A DNA stretch of 64,000 nt from Haloferax litoreum (GCF_009674605.1 NZ_WKJO01000001.1:2294001-2358000); one strand, 5' to 3'. Shown: positions 25,958 through 36,439, numbered from the stretch's first letter. Translations and numbers: made by a program. The notes: generated by a model not told the origin, from the sequence alone.

Positions 25958-26116
25958 GTGGGCGCTCTTCGCTCGTCCGATGATTCTGGCCCCGGTTTCG
26001 TACGTAATCCTTCACACCCGCACATGCCAGAGGATTCAGCACAGCCGCTCGTCCGCGACTGACAGCCGAGTGGCACACAGAAAGTACCAACACCCCGCCG
26101 TGAGACGGTACACCAT

Positions 26117-27004
26117 ATGTCAGTATCCACCCTACGAGGCGTCCTCTGTCCGCTCGTCACACCATTCGAAGACGGAACAGTAGACGAGGCGAGTCTCACA
26201 GCGCTCGTCGACTGGGTCATCGAACGCGACATCGACGGTGTCGTCCCGTGCGGAACGACGGGCGAGTTCGCAAGTCTCTCTCCCGACGAGTTCCGAACGG
26301 TTGTCGAGACGACTGTCGAGGCCACTGACGGCCGAGTGCCCGTCGTCGCCGGCGTCGCAGGGACGGACAGTTCCACCGTCACTGACCGTATCGAGTTCGC
26401 CGCCAGCGTCGGCGCTGACGCGGTGCTTCTGACACAACCGTACTTCCACACTGCACCCACCCCCGAAGGAAATCAACAGTTCTTCGAGACCATCGCTGCG
26501 TCGAGTCCGCTTCCCCTCGTCCTCTACAACATCCCAGCGTGTACCGGACAGGCTATCGCGCCGGAGACTGTCGCCGCACTCGCAGACCACGACGGAATCG
26601 TGGGCCTCAAAGACTCCAGCGGCGACTTCGACTACTTCCTCGAACTACTTCGCGTGACAGACGACGACTTCTCCCTCCTCGAAGGGTACGACCAGCACTA
26701 CGTCTCGGGCGTTCACGCAGGGAGTGACGGCGGCATCAACGCCCTCTCGAACGTCGTCCCCGAGGTGTTCGCGTCGATTCGCGACGAGGCGTTCGCGGGC
26801 GAGACGGAAGCAGCGCTCGGACGCGAACAAGCGGCCCTCCCGGACCTCTTCGGCTACTGCATGGAGTACGGATTCGCGTCGGTTGCGAAAGTTGGCCTCG
26901 AACACCGTGGCGTTATCGCGTCGAGCGAGGTTCGCCCGCCGCTCACCCCAGTTCCGGACGACGCTGTCGCTGAGATTGTGGAACTGACCGAGCGCCTCGC
27001 ATAG
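26117..27004 (+). CDS. DapA / KDG aldolase-family lyase or synthase
   Basis: A 295-residue TIM-barrel of the dihydrodipicolinate synthase/N-acetylneuraminate lyase superfamily. Visible are the pyruvate-binding GTTGE (46-50), the catalytic Tyr137 in YNIP, and Schiff-base Lys165 in GLKDSSGD. These enzymes join or split pyruvate and an aldehyde. The true substrate could be aspartate semialdehyde (lysine route) or a 2-keto-3-deoxy sugar acid; the residues I can read do not decide. No other lysine or sugar-acid genes are adjacent, apart from an MFS transporter upstream. Confidence 0.88.
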   Translation: MSVSTLRGVLCPLVTPFEDGTVDEASLTALVDWVIERDIDGVVPCGTTGEFASLSPDEFRTVVETTVEATDGRVPVVAGVAGTDSSTVTDRIEFAASVGADAVLLTQPYFHTAPTPEGNQQFFETIAASSPLPLVLYNIPACTGQAIAPETVAALADHDGIVGLKDSSGDFDYFLELLRVTDDDFSLLEGYDQHYVSGVHAGSDGGINALSNVVPEVFASIRDEAFAGETEAALGREQAALPDLFGYCMEYGFASVAKVGLEHRGVIASSEVRPPLTPVPDDAVAEIVELTERLA

Positions 27005-27178
27005 TCCGTCACCGAGTGTCAGCGGCAACTCTGACTTCGCGACCCCTCTCTTGTATCACGTCGTGAACCGTAGGTACCGCAGTGTAACGTCTACCGGCCC
27101 ATTTCATATAGCTGTATTTGGTATATCTGTCGCATTTCACCCGATTCCCACGCACTGACAGACCGGGGTAGGGTCAAT

Positions 27179-28639
27179 ATGGTGTCAGTCGTATCACAGA
27201 CTATGGACTACCTCCAGACACCGGCCGTCCATCGGATTATGACGTCTCCCGCCGGGCGACTGCTCACATCTCGCGTCTTCGAGACCATCAAGACGCGCTC
27301 GATACCTCGCGAATTCGGCGTCGTCCGCGCCCGTGCGGCCGCCGACGTGGCTCTCGGTGAGGGACCGGAAGCGTACCTCCGAGAAGTTGGCGCACCGCCT
27401 GCCCCCCACCTCCACGACCGAATCGAGCGTGCACTGGCCGAGTACGCGCAGATTCGAGAGGAGTACGACGAGACGATGGAGCGGTGGAATAGCGTGTTCT
27501 GGGGCGGGTACGAGTCCCTCCCGGACGAACGTGTCGCCATCGAACGCGACCGGCGAGAAATCTCGCAGCGTCGGGCCAAGCCGAGCGACGTCTTCGGGTT
27601 CCTGGCGAAAGAACACCTCGTCCCACCGGTGAAGTTCTCGACGCCGAACCCCGACGACGCACTGACTCGCTGGCACCACGAACTGGCAGAACCCGAGCGA
27701 CTCTATGGATTCGCGGAATCGCGTGCCTCCGAAGAGTTCCCCCGCGTCGAACGCTCTGCAACCGTTCGTGGGCCGGGGACGGTCGAGTTCCTCCTTCGGT
27801 TTACGTCGCCATCGCCCCACCTCAGCGACAAAGCGACTGCTCGGGTGTACGAACCGGCAGACGCAGATGGCGACCTGCCGACGATTGTCTTCCACTCTGG
27901 ATGGGGAATGTTCGACGACCAACTCGCCTACTGGCCGGAAGAGGAGTACCTCGCACGTGCGCTCGCACCCGAGGGGTACCGGGTCATCCTCCCCGACGCG
28001 CCGTGGCACGGCCGACGCGAACTCCTCGGTCACTATAGCGGCGAACCATACATCGCCCGTGCACCAGTCGGATTGTTCACGCTCTACTCGGCGGCGGCGC
28101 TCGAAACCGGCGTTCTCGTCGATTGGGCGCGAACCGAAGGCTCCCCTGTCGTCGGTGTCGGTGGCATCAGCCTCGGCGGGACAATCGCGCTCCACGTCGG
28201 CGGGCGGTGCGGTGACTGGCCCGAGTCGATGCGTCCGGACCTCCTGTTCCCCGTCGGCATGCCGGGTGCGATAGACCAGACGCTCCTTTCGTCCGACCTC
28301 TCTGACCTCCTGGACATCGAGAACGCTCTCGACGCTGCTGGATGGACCGGCGACGTCCTTCACGAGTTTGCCCCACTTCTCAACCCCCCGAAGACGCCGT
28401 GTCTCTCGCCAGACCGCGTCTTCCCGTTCGTCGGCACGCGAGACACGATGGCCCCGACGCAAACCGCACGGGCACTCTTGGACGAGTGGGGCGTGCCCCG
28501 ACCAAACCGCCGCGAGTGGGACTGTGGACACTTCGGTGTCTTGGCCAACGTGATTCGCGGCGACGAGTTCCGCCACACGGTCAGACGCGAACTCGACAGG
28601 GCGACACGCGACGAACGTCGAAAAACAGTCTCGGTCTAA
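27179..28639 (+). CDS. Alpha/beta hydrolase, ABHD18 (DUF2048)-like
   Basis: A protein of up to 486 residues with an alpha/beta-hydrolase core in the C-terminal two thirds: oxyanion region FHSGWGMFDD (238-247), nucleophile elbow GGISLGGT with Ser331, and a late His in DCGHFGVLANV. The YRVILPDAPWHGRRE segment and the helical N-terminal 170 residues recall the ABHD18/DUF2048 group of unknown activity. ATG 27179 is the longest start; ATG 27203 (MDYLQTP) is also plausible. It converges with thrS, whose stop lies 19 bases away. Confidence 0.82.
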   Translation: MVSVVSQTMDYLQTPAVHRIMTSPAGRLLTSRVFETIKTRSIPREFGVVRARAAADVALGEGPEAYLREVGAPPAPHLHDRIERALAEYAQIREEYDETMERWNSVFWGGYESLPDERVAIERDRREISQRRAKPSDVFGFLAKEHLVPPVKFSTPNPDDALTRWHHELAEPERLYGFAESRASEEFPRVERSATVRGPGTVEFLLRFTSPSPHLSDKATARVYEPADADGDLPTIVFHSGWGMFDDQLAYWPEEEYLARALAPEGYRVILPDAPWHGRRELLGHYSGEPYIARAPVGLFTLYSAAALETGVLVDWARTEGSPVVGVGGISLGGTIALHVGGRCGDWPESMRPDLLFPVGMPGAIDQTLLSSDLSDLLDIENALDAAGWTGDVLHEFAPLLNPPKTPCLSPDRVFPFVGTRDTMAPTQTARALLDEWGVPRPNRREWDCGHFGVLANVIRGDEFRHTVRRELDRATRDERRKTVSV

Positions 28640-28657
28640 CCGAGTCGAACAGACGGG

Positions 28658-30586
28658 TTATCGGTCGTCGAGGAAGTCGGGTTCGACGCGCTTTTCGTCG
28701 TATTCGGCGCGGAGGTGGTCGCGGAACTCCTCGACACTCACGTCCTGTGCCTCGCGTTCCTTGCGGTCACGCACGGAGATGGTGCCTGCTTCTTCCTCGT
28801 TGCCGCCGACGATGACCATGTACGGAACACGGTCTTCCTGTGCCTCGCGAATCTTCCGACCCAGCGTCCACGAGCGGTCTTCGATGTCGACGCGGAAGTC
28901 GCCGAGTTCGTACTGGAGTTTCTTCGCGTAGCCAATCTGGTCGTCCGAGATGGGCAGGATACGGACCTGTTCGGGGGCGAGCCAGAACGGGAACTTGCCG
29001 TTGAAGTGCTCGATGAGGACCATGAAGAAGCGCTCGTAACTGCCGTAGAGCGCTCGGTGAATCATGACTGGTTGGTGGTCCTCGTTGTCCTCGCCCGTGT
29101 AGGTCAGGTCGAAGCGGTCGGGCATGTTGAAGTCGAGTTGGACCGTCGGACCGTCCCACTTACGCCCGAGGGCGTCCTTGAACGCGAAGTCTATCTTCGG
29201 GCCGTAGAACGCACCGTCGCCGGCCTCGATGCCGTAGTCGATGCCGCTGTCGTCGAGGACGGCGCGCAGTTGCGTCTCGGCCTGTTCCCAGATTTCGTCG
29301 CTGCCGACGCTCTTGTCGGGGCGCGTCGCGAGTGCGACTTCCGCGTCGAGACCGAACGTGTCGAAGACGCTCAGGATGTTCTCGATGATGAGGTTGATTT
29401 CGTCTTCAATCTGGTCGGGGCGGACGAACAGGTGGCCGTCGTCGATGGTGAACGCCCAGACGCGCGAGAGTCCCGAGAGTTCGCCGCGCTGTTCTTTCCG
29501 ATACACTTTGCCGTCTTCGAAGTAGCGGACCGGCAGGTCACGGTACGACCACGACTTCTGGTCGAAGATGGTCGCGTGACCGGGACAGTTCATCGGTTTC
29601 AGGCCGTACTCCTCGTCGTTCACGTCGAGGAGGAACATGTCGTCGACGTAGTTGTCGTAGTGGCCCGACTTCTTCCAGAGTTCCGTGCGGAAGAGGTGTG
29701 GCGTCTCCACGGGGTCGTAGCCCGCGTCGAGGTTGAGTTGCTTCGCGTAGTCCGCGAGTTCGTCGAGGATACGCTTGCCGTTCGGCATGTACAGCGGAAG
29801 GCCCGGTCCCGTCGTCTCGTCGATGGCGAACAGGTCGAGTTCTTGTCCGAGTTTCCGGTGGTCGCGTTCTTTGGCCTCCTCGCGCATGTCGAGGAAGTCT
29901 TCGAGGTCCGACTCGGACTCGAAGGCCGTCCCGTAAACGCGCGTCAGCGTGTCGTTCTCCTCGTCGCCGCGCCAGTAGGCGGCCGAGATGTTGAGGAGTT
30001 TGACCGCGCCAATCTCGCCCGTCGATTCGACGTGCGGGCCCTTACAGAGGTCCTCGAACTCGCCTTGCTGGTAGAACGAGAGTTCCTCGTCACCAGCGGC
30101 CTCGTTCTCGAGGATGTCGCGCTTGTAGGGGTTGTCGGCGTACTTTTCGAGCGCCTCTTCGCGGTCGACGAGGACGCGTTCGATATCGAGGTCCTCCTCG
30201 ACGATGTCGCGCATCTCGTCTTCGATGGCTTCGAGGTCCTCCTGTTCGAGTTCGACGTTCGTCACGTCGTAGTAGAACCCCTCGTCCGTCCACGGGCCGA
30301 TGGTCAGTTTTGCCTCGGGGTGCAGACGCTGGAGAGCCTGTGCGAAGACGTGGGCCGCCGAGTGGCGGAGCACGGACAGATACTCGTCGGACTGGTCGGT
30401 GACGATGACGAGGTCCGCGCCGTCTTCGAGCGGCGTCTCCTTGTCTACGAGTTCGCCATCGACGACGCCGGCAACGGTGTCCTTGCCGAGACCGGGGCCG
30501 ATTGCGAACGCGGCGTCTCGCACCGTCGCACCCTCCTCGACGGAGAGTTCCGTTCCGTCTGGGAGGATGACAGCGATTTCACTCAT
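28658..30586 (-). CDS. thrS: Threonyl-tRNA synthetase
   Basis: A 642-residue class II synthetase of bacterial-like type: N-terminal TGS domain (about 1-60), second editing domain with [11 protein letters not shown] (HxxxH zinc/editing motif near 75) and AYWRGDEEN, catalytic core with [10 protein letters not shown] and [13 protein letters not shown], and a C-terminal anticodon domain with [11 protein letters not shown]. It charges tRNA-Thr in the cytoplasm. ATG 30586 lies about 28 bases after TATA-like ACTTATT, so leaderless. Many archaea have a different editing domain; here the bacterial-type one is kept. Confidence 0.97.
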   Translation of the reverse strand: MSEIAVILPDGTELSVEEGATVRDAAFAIGPGLGKDTVAGVVDGELVDKETPLEDGADLVIVTDQSDEYLSVLRHSAAHVFAQALQRLHPEAKLTIGPWTDEGFYYDVTNVELEQEDLEAIEDEMRDIVEEDLDIERVLVDREEALEKYADNPYKRDILENEAAGDEELSFYQQGEFEDLCKGPHVESTGEIGAVKLLNISAAYWRGDEENDTLTRVYGTAFESESDLEDFLDMREEAKERDHRKLGQELDLFAIDETTGPGLPLYMPNGKRILDELADYAKQLNLDAGYDPVETPHLFRTELWKKSGHYDNYVDDMFLLDVNDEEYGLKPMNCPGHATIFDQKSWSYRDLPVRYFEDGKVYRKEQRGELSGLSRVWAFTIDDGHLFVRPDQIEDEINLIIENILSVFDTFGLDAEVALATRPDKSVGSDEIWEQAETQLRAVLDDSGIDYGIEAGDGAFYGPKIDFAFKDALGRKWDGPTVQLDFNMPDRFDLTYTGEDNEDHQPVMIHRALYGSYERFFMVLIEHFNGKFPFWLAPEQVRILPISDDQIGYAKKLQYELGDFRVDIEDRSWTLGRKIREAQEDRVPYMVIVGGNEEEAGTISVRDRKEREAQDVSVEEFRDHLRAEYDEKRVEPDFLDDR

Positions 30587-30724
30587 ACGCGCACGAAATC
30601 GACGGGGGGGAATAAGTGTTGTTGAGACGGGCACGAAAGACGCGCCGACGCGCCCGAAATCGTGGTTACTGCTAGCATATTCTCACGCGGAGCACCCCCG
30701 AATCTGGCGGTTCCCTGCCGCGTC

Positions 30725-32254
30725 TCAGTGACGAACGCTCGACACCGAATCCGACACGGTTCCGTCTACGGATTGTCTCGCCGACTCGGACGTTTCCAGT
30801 TCGTCCACGAGTGCCTCCAGTTCTGTCGCCTCTTCGGCGAGTGAGTTCGCCTCTGCTGTCACTGCACTCGCGAGGTCGGTCTGCTCGTCTGCAGAACGCG
30901 AGACGGCAGTCGCGTTCGCGCGTGTCTGTTCGGCGATGGCACGAATCTTCTCCGTCCGCTCGTCGACGCCCTCGATGGCGGCTGTCTGCCCGTCGGCGGC
31001 GTCTCGAATTGCCTGTACTTCGGCGTCCATCGTCTCCGCGTGGACGGCGATGTCGTCGAGCGTTCCGAGGGCCGCTTCGACTGTCTCGCCGCCTGCGCCG
31101 ACGAGGTGGTCGAGTTCGCGTATCGCGCCGACTGAGCTCGTCGTCTCGTCGTCGACTGCCGCCGCGAGTTCGTGTATCTCGTCGGCGCTCTCGTTCGCCT
31201 CGTCGGCCAGTGATTTGACCTCCTCAGCGACGACGGCGAACCCGGCGGCATCGCCGCTGCGGGCGTGCGCCGCCTCGATGTTTGCGTTGAGCGCCAGGAG
31301 TCGCGTCTGGTTCGCCACGTCGCCGATGGTCGTCGCTACTTCGTCCATCTCGTCTACGCGCGTCTGCAACCGTGAAACCGTGTGGAGTGCCGCTTCTGTC
31401 TGGTCCCTGATTTCTTCGAACGTGTCGAGGCCTTCGGTGGCGGCAGCGCGGCCCTGTTCGCTTCGTGCGGCGACTTCTGCGGAGGTGTCCGTCGCGACGT
31501 CCGTCGCGTCTCGGACTCGGTCGATGGCAGCCGAGAGGTCGGCCACTCCTGCTACGATGTCGTCGAGGTGTTCGGTCTGCCGGGCCGCGTCCGCTGCGAT
31601 TTCACCAACGTCTTCGTTTACCTCCTGACTCCGGTGTTCGACCGTCTCTGACTGTCGAGTGACCGTCCTGCTCTCGTCGGTGACCGTCCCTGCGAACCCT
31701 TTCACGTTGGCGATGGTCGGTTCGAGTGAATCGAGCATCTCGTTGAGCGAGTCGCCGACGTGGCGCATCGCCTCGCTCTCCACGTCGGTATCGACCCGGC
31801 GGGTGAGGTCACCGTCGGCGCACGCTTGCATCGTCTCGCCGTAGGACGCTGCGACGTGTTCGAGTCGGGCGGTCGATTTCTCAGCGCGTTTTCGGTGTCG
31901 CTCTCCTTCGTCCAGCGAGTCCTGCAGTGAGTCGCGCATCCCCGCGAACGACTCGTACAACTCACCGATTTCGTCGTCTCTGTCGGTCGTGAGGTCCACG
32001 TCGAGGTTGCCACGTTCGATGGCGGTCATCTTCTGTCGCAACGTCTCGACTTCGCGGAACACCGTCAACGCCGCCGCACCGATGACGCCCATCGTCACGA
32101 CGGTGGCGACGAGCGTCACGCCCAGTAACTGTGTGCTGCCCGTTTGAACGTACGAGAAGACGGCGACCGACCCGCCGGCGACGCCGATAGCACCGACCCC
32201 GGCGCCGATTTTGGGCTTCAACCCCCGCAGCGACAGTCCAAGCGAGCGCGACAT
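30725..32254 (-). CDS. Methyl-accepting chemotaxis (Htr-type) transducer
   Basis: A 509-residue chemoreceptor. The N-terminus has two hydrophobic segments (about 15-36 and 43-64) with almost no extracellular loop. A HAMP domain follows (REVETLRQKMTAIERGNLDVDL), then another HAMP-like stretch with ADGDLTRRVDTDVESEAM, and a long coiled coil with the conserved signalling tip NQTRLLALNANIEAAHARSGDAAGFAVVAEEVKSLA. It would pass signals to CheA/CheW. With no periplasmic sensor domain it must sense through its membrane part, HAMP region or a partner protein. No che genes nearby. Confidence 0.92.
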   Translation of the reverse strand: MSRSLGLSLRGLKPKIGAGVGAIGVAGGSVAVFSYVQTGSTQLLGVTLVATVVTMGVIGAAALTVFREVETLRQKMTAIERGNLDVDLTTDRDDEIGELYESFAGMRDSLQDSLDEGERHRKRAEKSTARLEHVAASYGETMQACADGDLTRRVDTDVESEAMRHVGDSLNEMLDSLEPTIANVKGFAGTVTDESRTVTRQSETVEHRSQEVNEDVGEIAADAARQTEHLDDIVAGVADLSAAIDRVRDATDVATDTSAEVAARSEQGRAAATEGLDTFEEIRDQTEAALHTVSRLQTRVDEMDEVATTIGDVANQTRLLALNANIEAAHARSGDAAGFAVVAEEVKSLADEANESADEIHELAAAVDDETTSSVGAIRELDHLVGAGGETVEAALGTLDDIAVHAETMDAEVQAIRDAADGQTAAIEGVDERTEKIRAIAEQTRANATAVSRSADEQTDLASAVTAEANSLAEEATELEALVDELETSESARQSVDGTVSDSVSSVRH

Positions 32255-32363
32255 AGGTGTCAATTCGCCAATTCGTTTGAAATAACTGTGCGTGTCGGTA
32301 TCAGAATTGAAAACTACTGTCCCGACCCAAAGTACCAACTGGGTTGCAGGCCGATTCGAGGGT

Positions 32364-33854
32364 ATGCGATTCTCTCGACAGAGTGGCGTCTTCATGCACA
32401 TCACGTCGCTGCCGGGTCCCCACGGCATCGGTGACCTCGGCGATGGCGCTCGCGCGTTCGTCGACTTCCTCGCCGACGCAGACCAGTCGATGTGGCAGTT
32501 CTGCCCGCTCGGCCCGACCTCCCCTGCGATGGCCAACTCACCGTACCAGTCGTCGTCGTCGTTCGCCGGCAATCCGCTGTTCATCGACCTCACCGACCTC
32601 GTCGCACACGGCTGGTTGACCGAAGACGACCTCGAACCGGTCCCCGAGTTCGACGACCACGCCGTCGAATACGAACGCGTCGGCAACTACAAGCGCTCAC
32701 GGCTTCGCACGGCCTTCGAGCGTTTCGAGGCCGAGGCCTCCGAAGACGACCACGCCGCCTTCGACGCCTTCTGCGAACGCGAAGACAGTTGGCTGGAAGA
32801 CTACGCTCTTTTCGCCTCGCTGAAAGACGAGTTCGAGGGTGCGTGGATAGACTGGCCCGAGGAGTTGAAGACGCGCGACCCGGACGCACTCGCCCACGCA
32901 CGCGAAGAACACGCTGACGAGATTCGCTACCGTGAGTTCGTCCAGTTCTGTTTCGACGAACAGTGGCACGAACTCGCCGACTACGCCGACGAGAAGGGTC
33001 TCACCCTCGTCGGCGACCTGCCTATCTACGTCGCCCTCGACAGCGCCGACGTGTGGGCCGCCCCCGAGGCGTTCGACCTCTCGGAGTCGCACGAACCCGC
33101 TGTCGTCGCCGGTGTTCCGCCGAACCCGAACGACGATGGACAGCGCTGGGGCAACCCGCTGTACGACTGGGAGACGCTCCGCGAAGACGGGTACGGCTGG
33201 TGGCTGGACCGCCTCCGTCGCCTCTTCGACCTCGTAGACGTGACCCGCATCGACCACTTCAAAGGCTTCGACGAGTACTGGGCCATCGACGCCGCCTCCG
33301 ACAACCCTGCAGACGGCGAGTGGCGAGACGCACCGGGCCACGACTTCTTCGAGACGGTGGAGCGCGAACTGGGCGAACTCCCCTTCGTCGTCGAGGACCT
33401 CGGCTTCCTCGACCCGTCGCTCGTGGACCTTCGCGACCGGTTCGCCTTCCCCGGCATGCGAGTCCCGCAGTACGCCGACTGGTGCCGCGAGGGTGACATG
33501 TACCAACCGATGCACTACCCCGAGAACTCCGTCGCCTACACGTCGACCCACGATACAGACACCTTCGTCGGGTACTATCAGTCGCTGGACGACCACACGC
33601 GCGACTGCCTGCACTACAACATCGGGGCCGACGGGTCGGACATCCACTGGTCTATCATCGACGCCGTCTGGAACTCGGCGTCGGTCCTCGCCTTCACGAC
33701 GATGCAGGACGTTCTCGGCCTCGACTCGCACGCCCGTTTCAACACGCCCGGAACCCAGACCGGAAACTGGGAGTGGCGCGTCACCGACGAGGGCCTCGAC
33801 GCCGACGTGGCTACCCGTCTCGCTCAGTTGACGGACCTGCACATCCGTAACTGA
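32364..33854 (+). CDS. malQ: 4-alpha-glucanotransferase (GH77, MalQ)
   Basis: A 496-residue GH77 enzyme. Conserved family stretches are MHITSLPGPHGIGDLG at the N-terminus, the 250s segment AGVPPNPNDDGQRWGNPLYDW, the nucleophile region DVTRIDHFKGFDEYW, the acid/base region VVEDLGFL and YTSTHDTDTFVGYY. It transfers glucan chains, releasing glucose, in maltodextrin or storage-glucan metabolism in the cytosol. Start ATG 32364 gives the normal N-terminus. It diverges from the chemoreceptor gene. No other starch genes lie close by. Confidence 0.95.
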   Translation: MRFSRQSGVFMHITSLPGPHGIGDLGDGARAFVDFLADADQSMWQFCPLGPTSPAMANSPYQSSSSFAGNPLFIDLTDLVAHGWLTEDDLEPVPEFDDHAVEYERVGNYKRSRLRTAFERFEAEASEDDHAAFDAFCEREDSWLEDYALFASLKDEFEGAWIDWPEELKTRDPDALAHAREEHADEIRYREFVQFCFDEQWHELADYADEKGLTLVGDLPIYVALDSADVWAAPEAFDLSESHEPAVVAGVPPNPNDDGQRWGNPLYDWETLREDGYGWWLDRLRRLFDLVDVTRIDHFKGFDEYWAIDAASDNPADGEWRDAPGHDFFETVERELGELPFVVEDLGFLDPSLVDLRDRFAFPGMRVPQYADWCREGDMYQPMHYPENSVAYTSTHDTDTFVGYYQSLDDHTRDCLHYNIGADGSDIHWSIIDAVWNSASVLAFTTMQDVLGLDSHARFNTPGTQTGNWEWRVTDEGLDADVATRLAQLTDLHIRN

Positions 33855-33942
33855 GGCTGCGTCGGAGGTCACGAGACACGACGTTCTCCCGCGCTGACCA
33901 CTCACGTCGGTTGTTATCCCGCCTGCGAGCGTACTGTCTCTC

Positions 33943-34338
33943 ATGACCCCAGAAGACGCGTCGGGCACCGGTGCTCACGAAATCGAGGTCGAAGCGACCG
34001 AGCGACGACTGCTGTCGCCGCTCGAATCGATTCTCGGAACTGACGCCAAAACCGTCTACGGCGACCCAATCACCGTTGGCGAACGGACGGTGGTCCCCGT
34101 TGCTCGCATCGCCTACGGTATCGGGATGGGTGGCGGGTCGGGAATCGACGAGTCGGGCGAAGAAGGTGGCGAAGGGTACGGCGGCGGGGGCGGCGTGCAC
34201 GCAACCCCGGTCGGTGTCGTCGAAGTGACGCCCGACGAGACGCGCTTCGTCAGGTTCGGAACCGGTCGCCGACTCGCGGGCGTCCTCGCCGTCGGTATCG
34301 GTCTGGGCCTCGCCCTCGGCCGCCTCCTGCGTCGCTGA
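33943..34338 (+). CDS. GerW/YtfJ-family protein
   Basis: A 131-residue protein of the GerW (YtfJ) family, named for a Bacillus spore protein though this organism makes no spores. The family core AKTVYGDPITVGERTVVPVARIAYGIGMGG is clear. A Gly-rich acidic segment (about residues 65-85) separates it from HATPVGVVEVTPD and a hydrophobic C-terminal helix (LAGVLAVGIGLGLALGRLL), so it is probably membrane-anchored by its tail. The role in archaea is unknown. The MscS gene follows 48 bases downstream in the same direction. Confidence 0.85.
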   Translation: MTPEDASGTGAHEIEVEATERRLLSPLESILGTDAKTVYGDPITVGERTVVPVARIAYGIGMGGGSGIDESGEEGGEGYGGGGGVHATPVGVVEVTPDETRFVRFGTGRRLAGVLAVGIGLGLALGRLLRR

Positions 34339-34386
34339 GTCGGTGACTGGTACACCTTTTTCCGTCATCCACTCGACCAAACCGGT

Positions 34387-35331
34387 ATGTCTCGCCGTCT
34401 CGGTCTCGGTGCATTCGTCACCGGACTGCTCGCCGCGGTTCTCGCGGCCGTCGTTCGAGCGACCACACCCTTGTCGGACCTCGCAGTTCCGAACGCCGAC
34501 GTGCTCCTCGCGAAAGGGTTGTCGGCAGTCGGAGTCGCACTCGTCACCTACGGTATCTACCGGTTCGTGATGAGCGTGTTCGTCACGCGCGTCTCCGACA
34601 GACGTCGCGCGCACGACCTGCGAAACGTCCTCAGACTCGTCCTCGGACTCGTCGCCCTCGTCGGCGTCCTCGGCGCGTTCACGGACCAATGGCTGGGCGT
34701 CCTCGTCTCCTTCGGCGTCATCGGGTTCGCCGTCACCTTCGCCCTCCAACAACCGATTCTCTCGCTCATCGGGTGGGTCTACGTCGTCATCAAGCGCCCC
34801 TACGCCATCGGTGACCGCGTCAGCATCGCCAACGTCTCGGGCGACGTAGCCGAAGTCGACTTCCTCGTCACGACGCTCTGGGAGACGGGTGGGTCGCTCA
34901 CGTCGAACCAACCGTCGGGTCGGACGGTCACGGTGCCGAACTCGCTCGTGCTCTCTTCGGAAGTCGTCAACCACGGGGCATTGTTCGACAGAATCTGGAC
35001 GGAAGTCCCCGTTCAGGTCTCCTACGAGACGGACCTCCCGTTCGTTCGAGACTTGTTGCTCGACGCGGCCGAGGAGGAACTCGGAGACGAGATTCGAGCG
35101 GCGATGGAACGGTATCAGACCCGTCTGGACGCGTCGCCACTGGAGTTGGAGACGCCGAACGGCGTGTCGGTCAACATCGCCCAAGAGGAGTCGTGGGTCG
35201 TGTTCAAGCTCCGAGTCCTCGTCCCGCCAACCGGTGCGCAGCGCGCCCGCAACCGACTCTATGAGCGTATTATCCCGCGCCTCGCAGCACACCCAGACCG
35301 CGTCGGGTTCCCGGTCGGTCGCAGTCGTTGA
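34387..35331 (+). CDS. MscS-family mechanosensitive channel
   Basis: A 314-residue membrane protein. Three or more hydrophobic helices are followed by the MscS pore and beta-domain: FGVIGFAVTFALQQPILSLIGWVYVVIKRPYAIGDRV, then VTVPNSLVLSSEVVNH. An alpha/beta C-terminal domain (VQVSYETDLPFVRDLLLDAA) completes the usual MscS layout. It opens under membrane tension during osmotic downshock. It follows the GerW-like gene and may be cotranscribed with it. Confidence 0.92.
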   Translation: MSRRLGLGAFVTGLLAAVLAAVVRATTPLSDLAVPNADVLLAKGLSAVGVALVTYGIYRFVMSVFVTRVSDRRRAHDLRNVLRLVLGLVALVGVLGAFTDQWLGVLVSFGVIGFAVTFALQQPILSLIGWVYVVIKRPYAIGDRVSIANVSGDVAEVDFLVTTLWETGGSLTSNQPSGRTVTVPNSLVLSSEVVNHGALFDRIWTEVPVQVSYETDLPFVRDLLLDAAEEELGDEIRAAMERYQTRLDASPLELETPNGVSVNIAQEESWVVFKLRVLVPPTGAQRARNRLYERIIPRLAAHPDRVGFPVGRSR

Positions 35332-35412
35332 CGCGCGGCACCCATCTACGCTGTCTCTTCGCGGCCGTTCGCCATCGAAACCCGCAAATCCCTCGCGCCC
35401 AAGGTGGAAGCG

Positions 35413-36327
35413 ATGGAGACGGGTGTCATCGACCTCACGACCCTCGACGGAGCGTTAGACCTCCAGTCGACACTCGAGAGTGGTCAGTCGTATCTCTGGG
35501 ACCGACCAGACGGCCGGATGTACGAACGCGACGCCGCCCACGGTGGCGACGCGTGGTATCAGACAGTCGTTCCCCCGCTCGACGGTGTCTCCGACGAGAC
35601 GGCCGTCGTTCGCGTCCGACAGGTCGACGGTGTGCTGGAGTGGGAATCGAGCGTCGATGCCGTCCCGATTCTAACGCACCTGCTCCGCCTCGACGACGAC
35701 TTGGACGCAATCGTCGATTCGATGCCCGACGAACCACTCGTCCGCCGCGCGTACGACGCCTATCCGGGGATGCGACTCGTCAGCGACCCGCCGTTCGGGT
35801 GCCTCGTCTCGTTTATCTGTTCGGCGCAGATGCGCGTCTCGCGAATCTTCGGGATGCAAGCGCGCCTCCGCGAGACGTACGGCGACCGAGTCGAGTTCGA
35901 CGGCGAGACCTACTTCGCATATCCGACGGCAGAACGCCTCGCCGACACCACGGAAGACGACCTTCGTGACCTCGGTCTGGGCTACCGCGCGCCCTACGTC
36001 CAACGAACGGCCGAGATGGTCGCGTCGGGCGAGGCCACGCCCACAGCGGCGATGGGCCGCGACTACGAGGACGCCCGCGACTATCTGACGAACTTCGTCG
36101 GCGTCGGCGACAAAGTCGCTGACTGCGTCCTCCTGTTCTCGCTCGACTACCTCGAAGCAGTCCCGCTCGACACGTGGATTCGCTCGGCAATCGAGGACCA
36201 CTTCCCCGACTGTGACCGCGGCAACTACACCGACACCTCACGGGCAATTCGTGACCGTCTGGGCGGCGAATACGCCGGGTACACGCAGACCTACGTCTTC
36301 CACTATCTCCGGTCTGGCGGCGAGTGA
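35413..36327 (+). CDS. 8-oxoguanine DNA glycosylase (OGG1-like) / N-glycosylase-lyase
   Basis: A 304-residue helix-hairpin-helix DNA glycosylase. The HhH motif LTNFVGVGDKVADCVLLFSL holds Lys234, the expected Schiff-base lysine, and Asp253 in VPLDTW is the expected catalytic aspartate of the OGG1 type. The N-terminal TLESGQSYLW stretch matches the OGG N-domain. It would remove 8-oxoguanine and nick the abasic site. ATG 35413 was chosen; GTG 35404 is 3 codons upstream. It stands alone after MscS. Confidence 0.93.
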   Translation: METGVIDLTTLDGALDLQSTLESGQSYLWDRPDGRMYERDAAHGGDAWYQTVVPPLDGVSDETAVVRVRQVDGVLEWESSVDAVPILTHLLRLDDDLDAIVDSMPDEPLVRRAYDAYPGMRLVSDPPFGCLVSFICSAQMRVSRIFGMQARLRETYGDRVEFDGETYFAYPTAERLADTTEDDLRDLGLGYRAPYVQRTAEMVASGEATPTAAMGRDYEDARDYLTNFVGVGDKVADCVLLFSLDYLEAVPLDTWIRSAIEDHFPDCDRGNYTDTSRAIRDRLGGEYAGYTQTYVFHYLRSGGE

Positions 36328-36439
36328 GTCGGGCGACCCGCGACGTACACCGGCGGCCCGTAGTGGGGCGGGCGTCCCGCCTCGTTCACTGGCCGGGCAA
36401 GAAGGTTGATAGCGCTCGCGGCACAAGTTCTCACTGACC

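Noticed and set aside
25958-26116. A 12-codon frame near 26023 before the DapA-family gene
   Set aside because: Too short, without conserved signals; treated as plain intergenic sequence with the dapA-family promoter.
28715-30625. A 636-codon plus-strand frame opposite thrS
   Set aside because: Val/Glu-rich antisense shadow of a clearly recognised synthetase.
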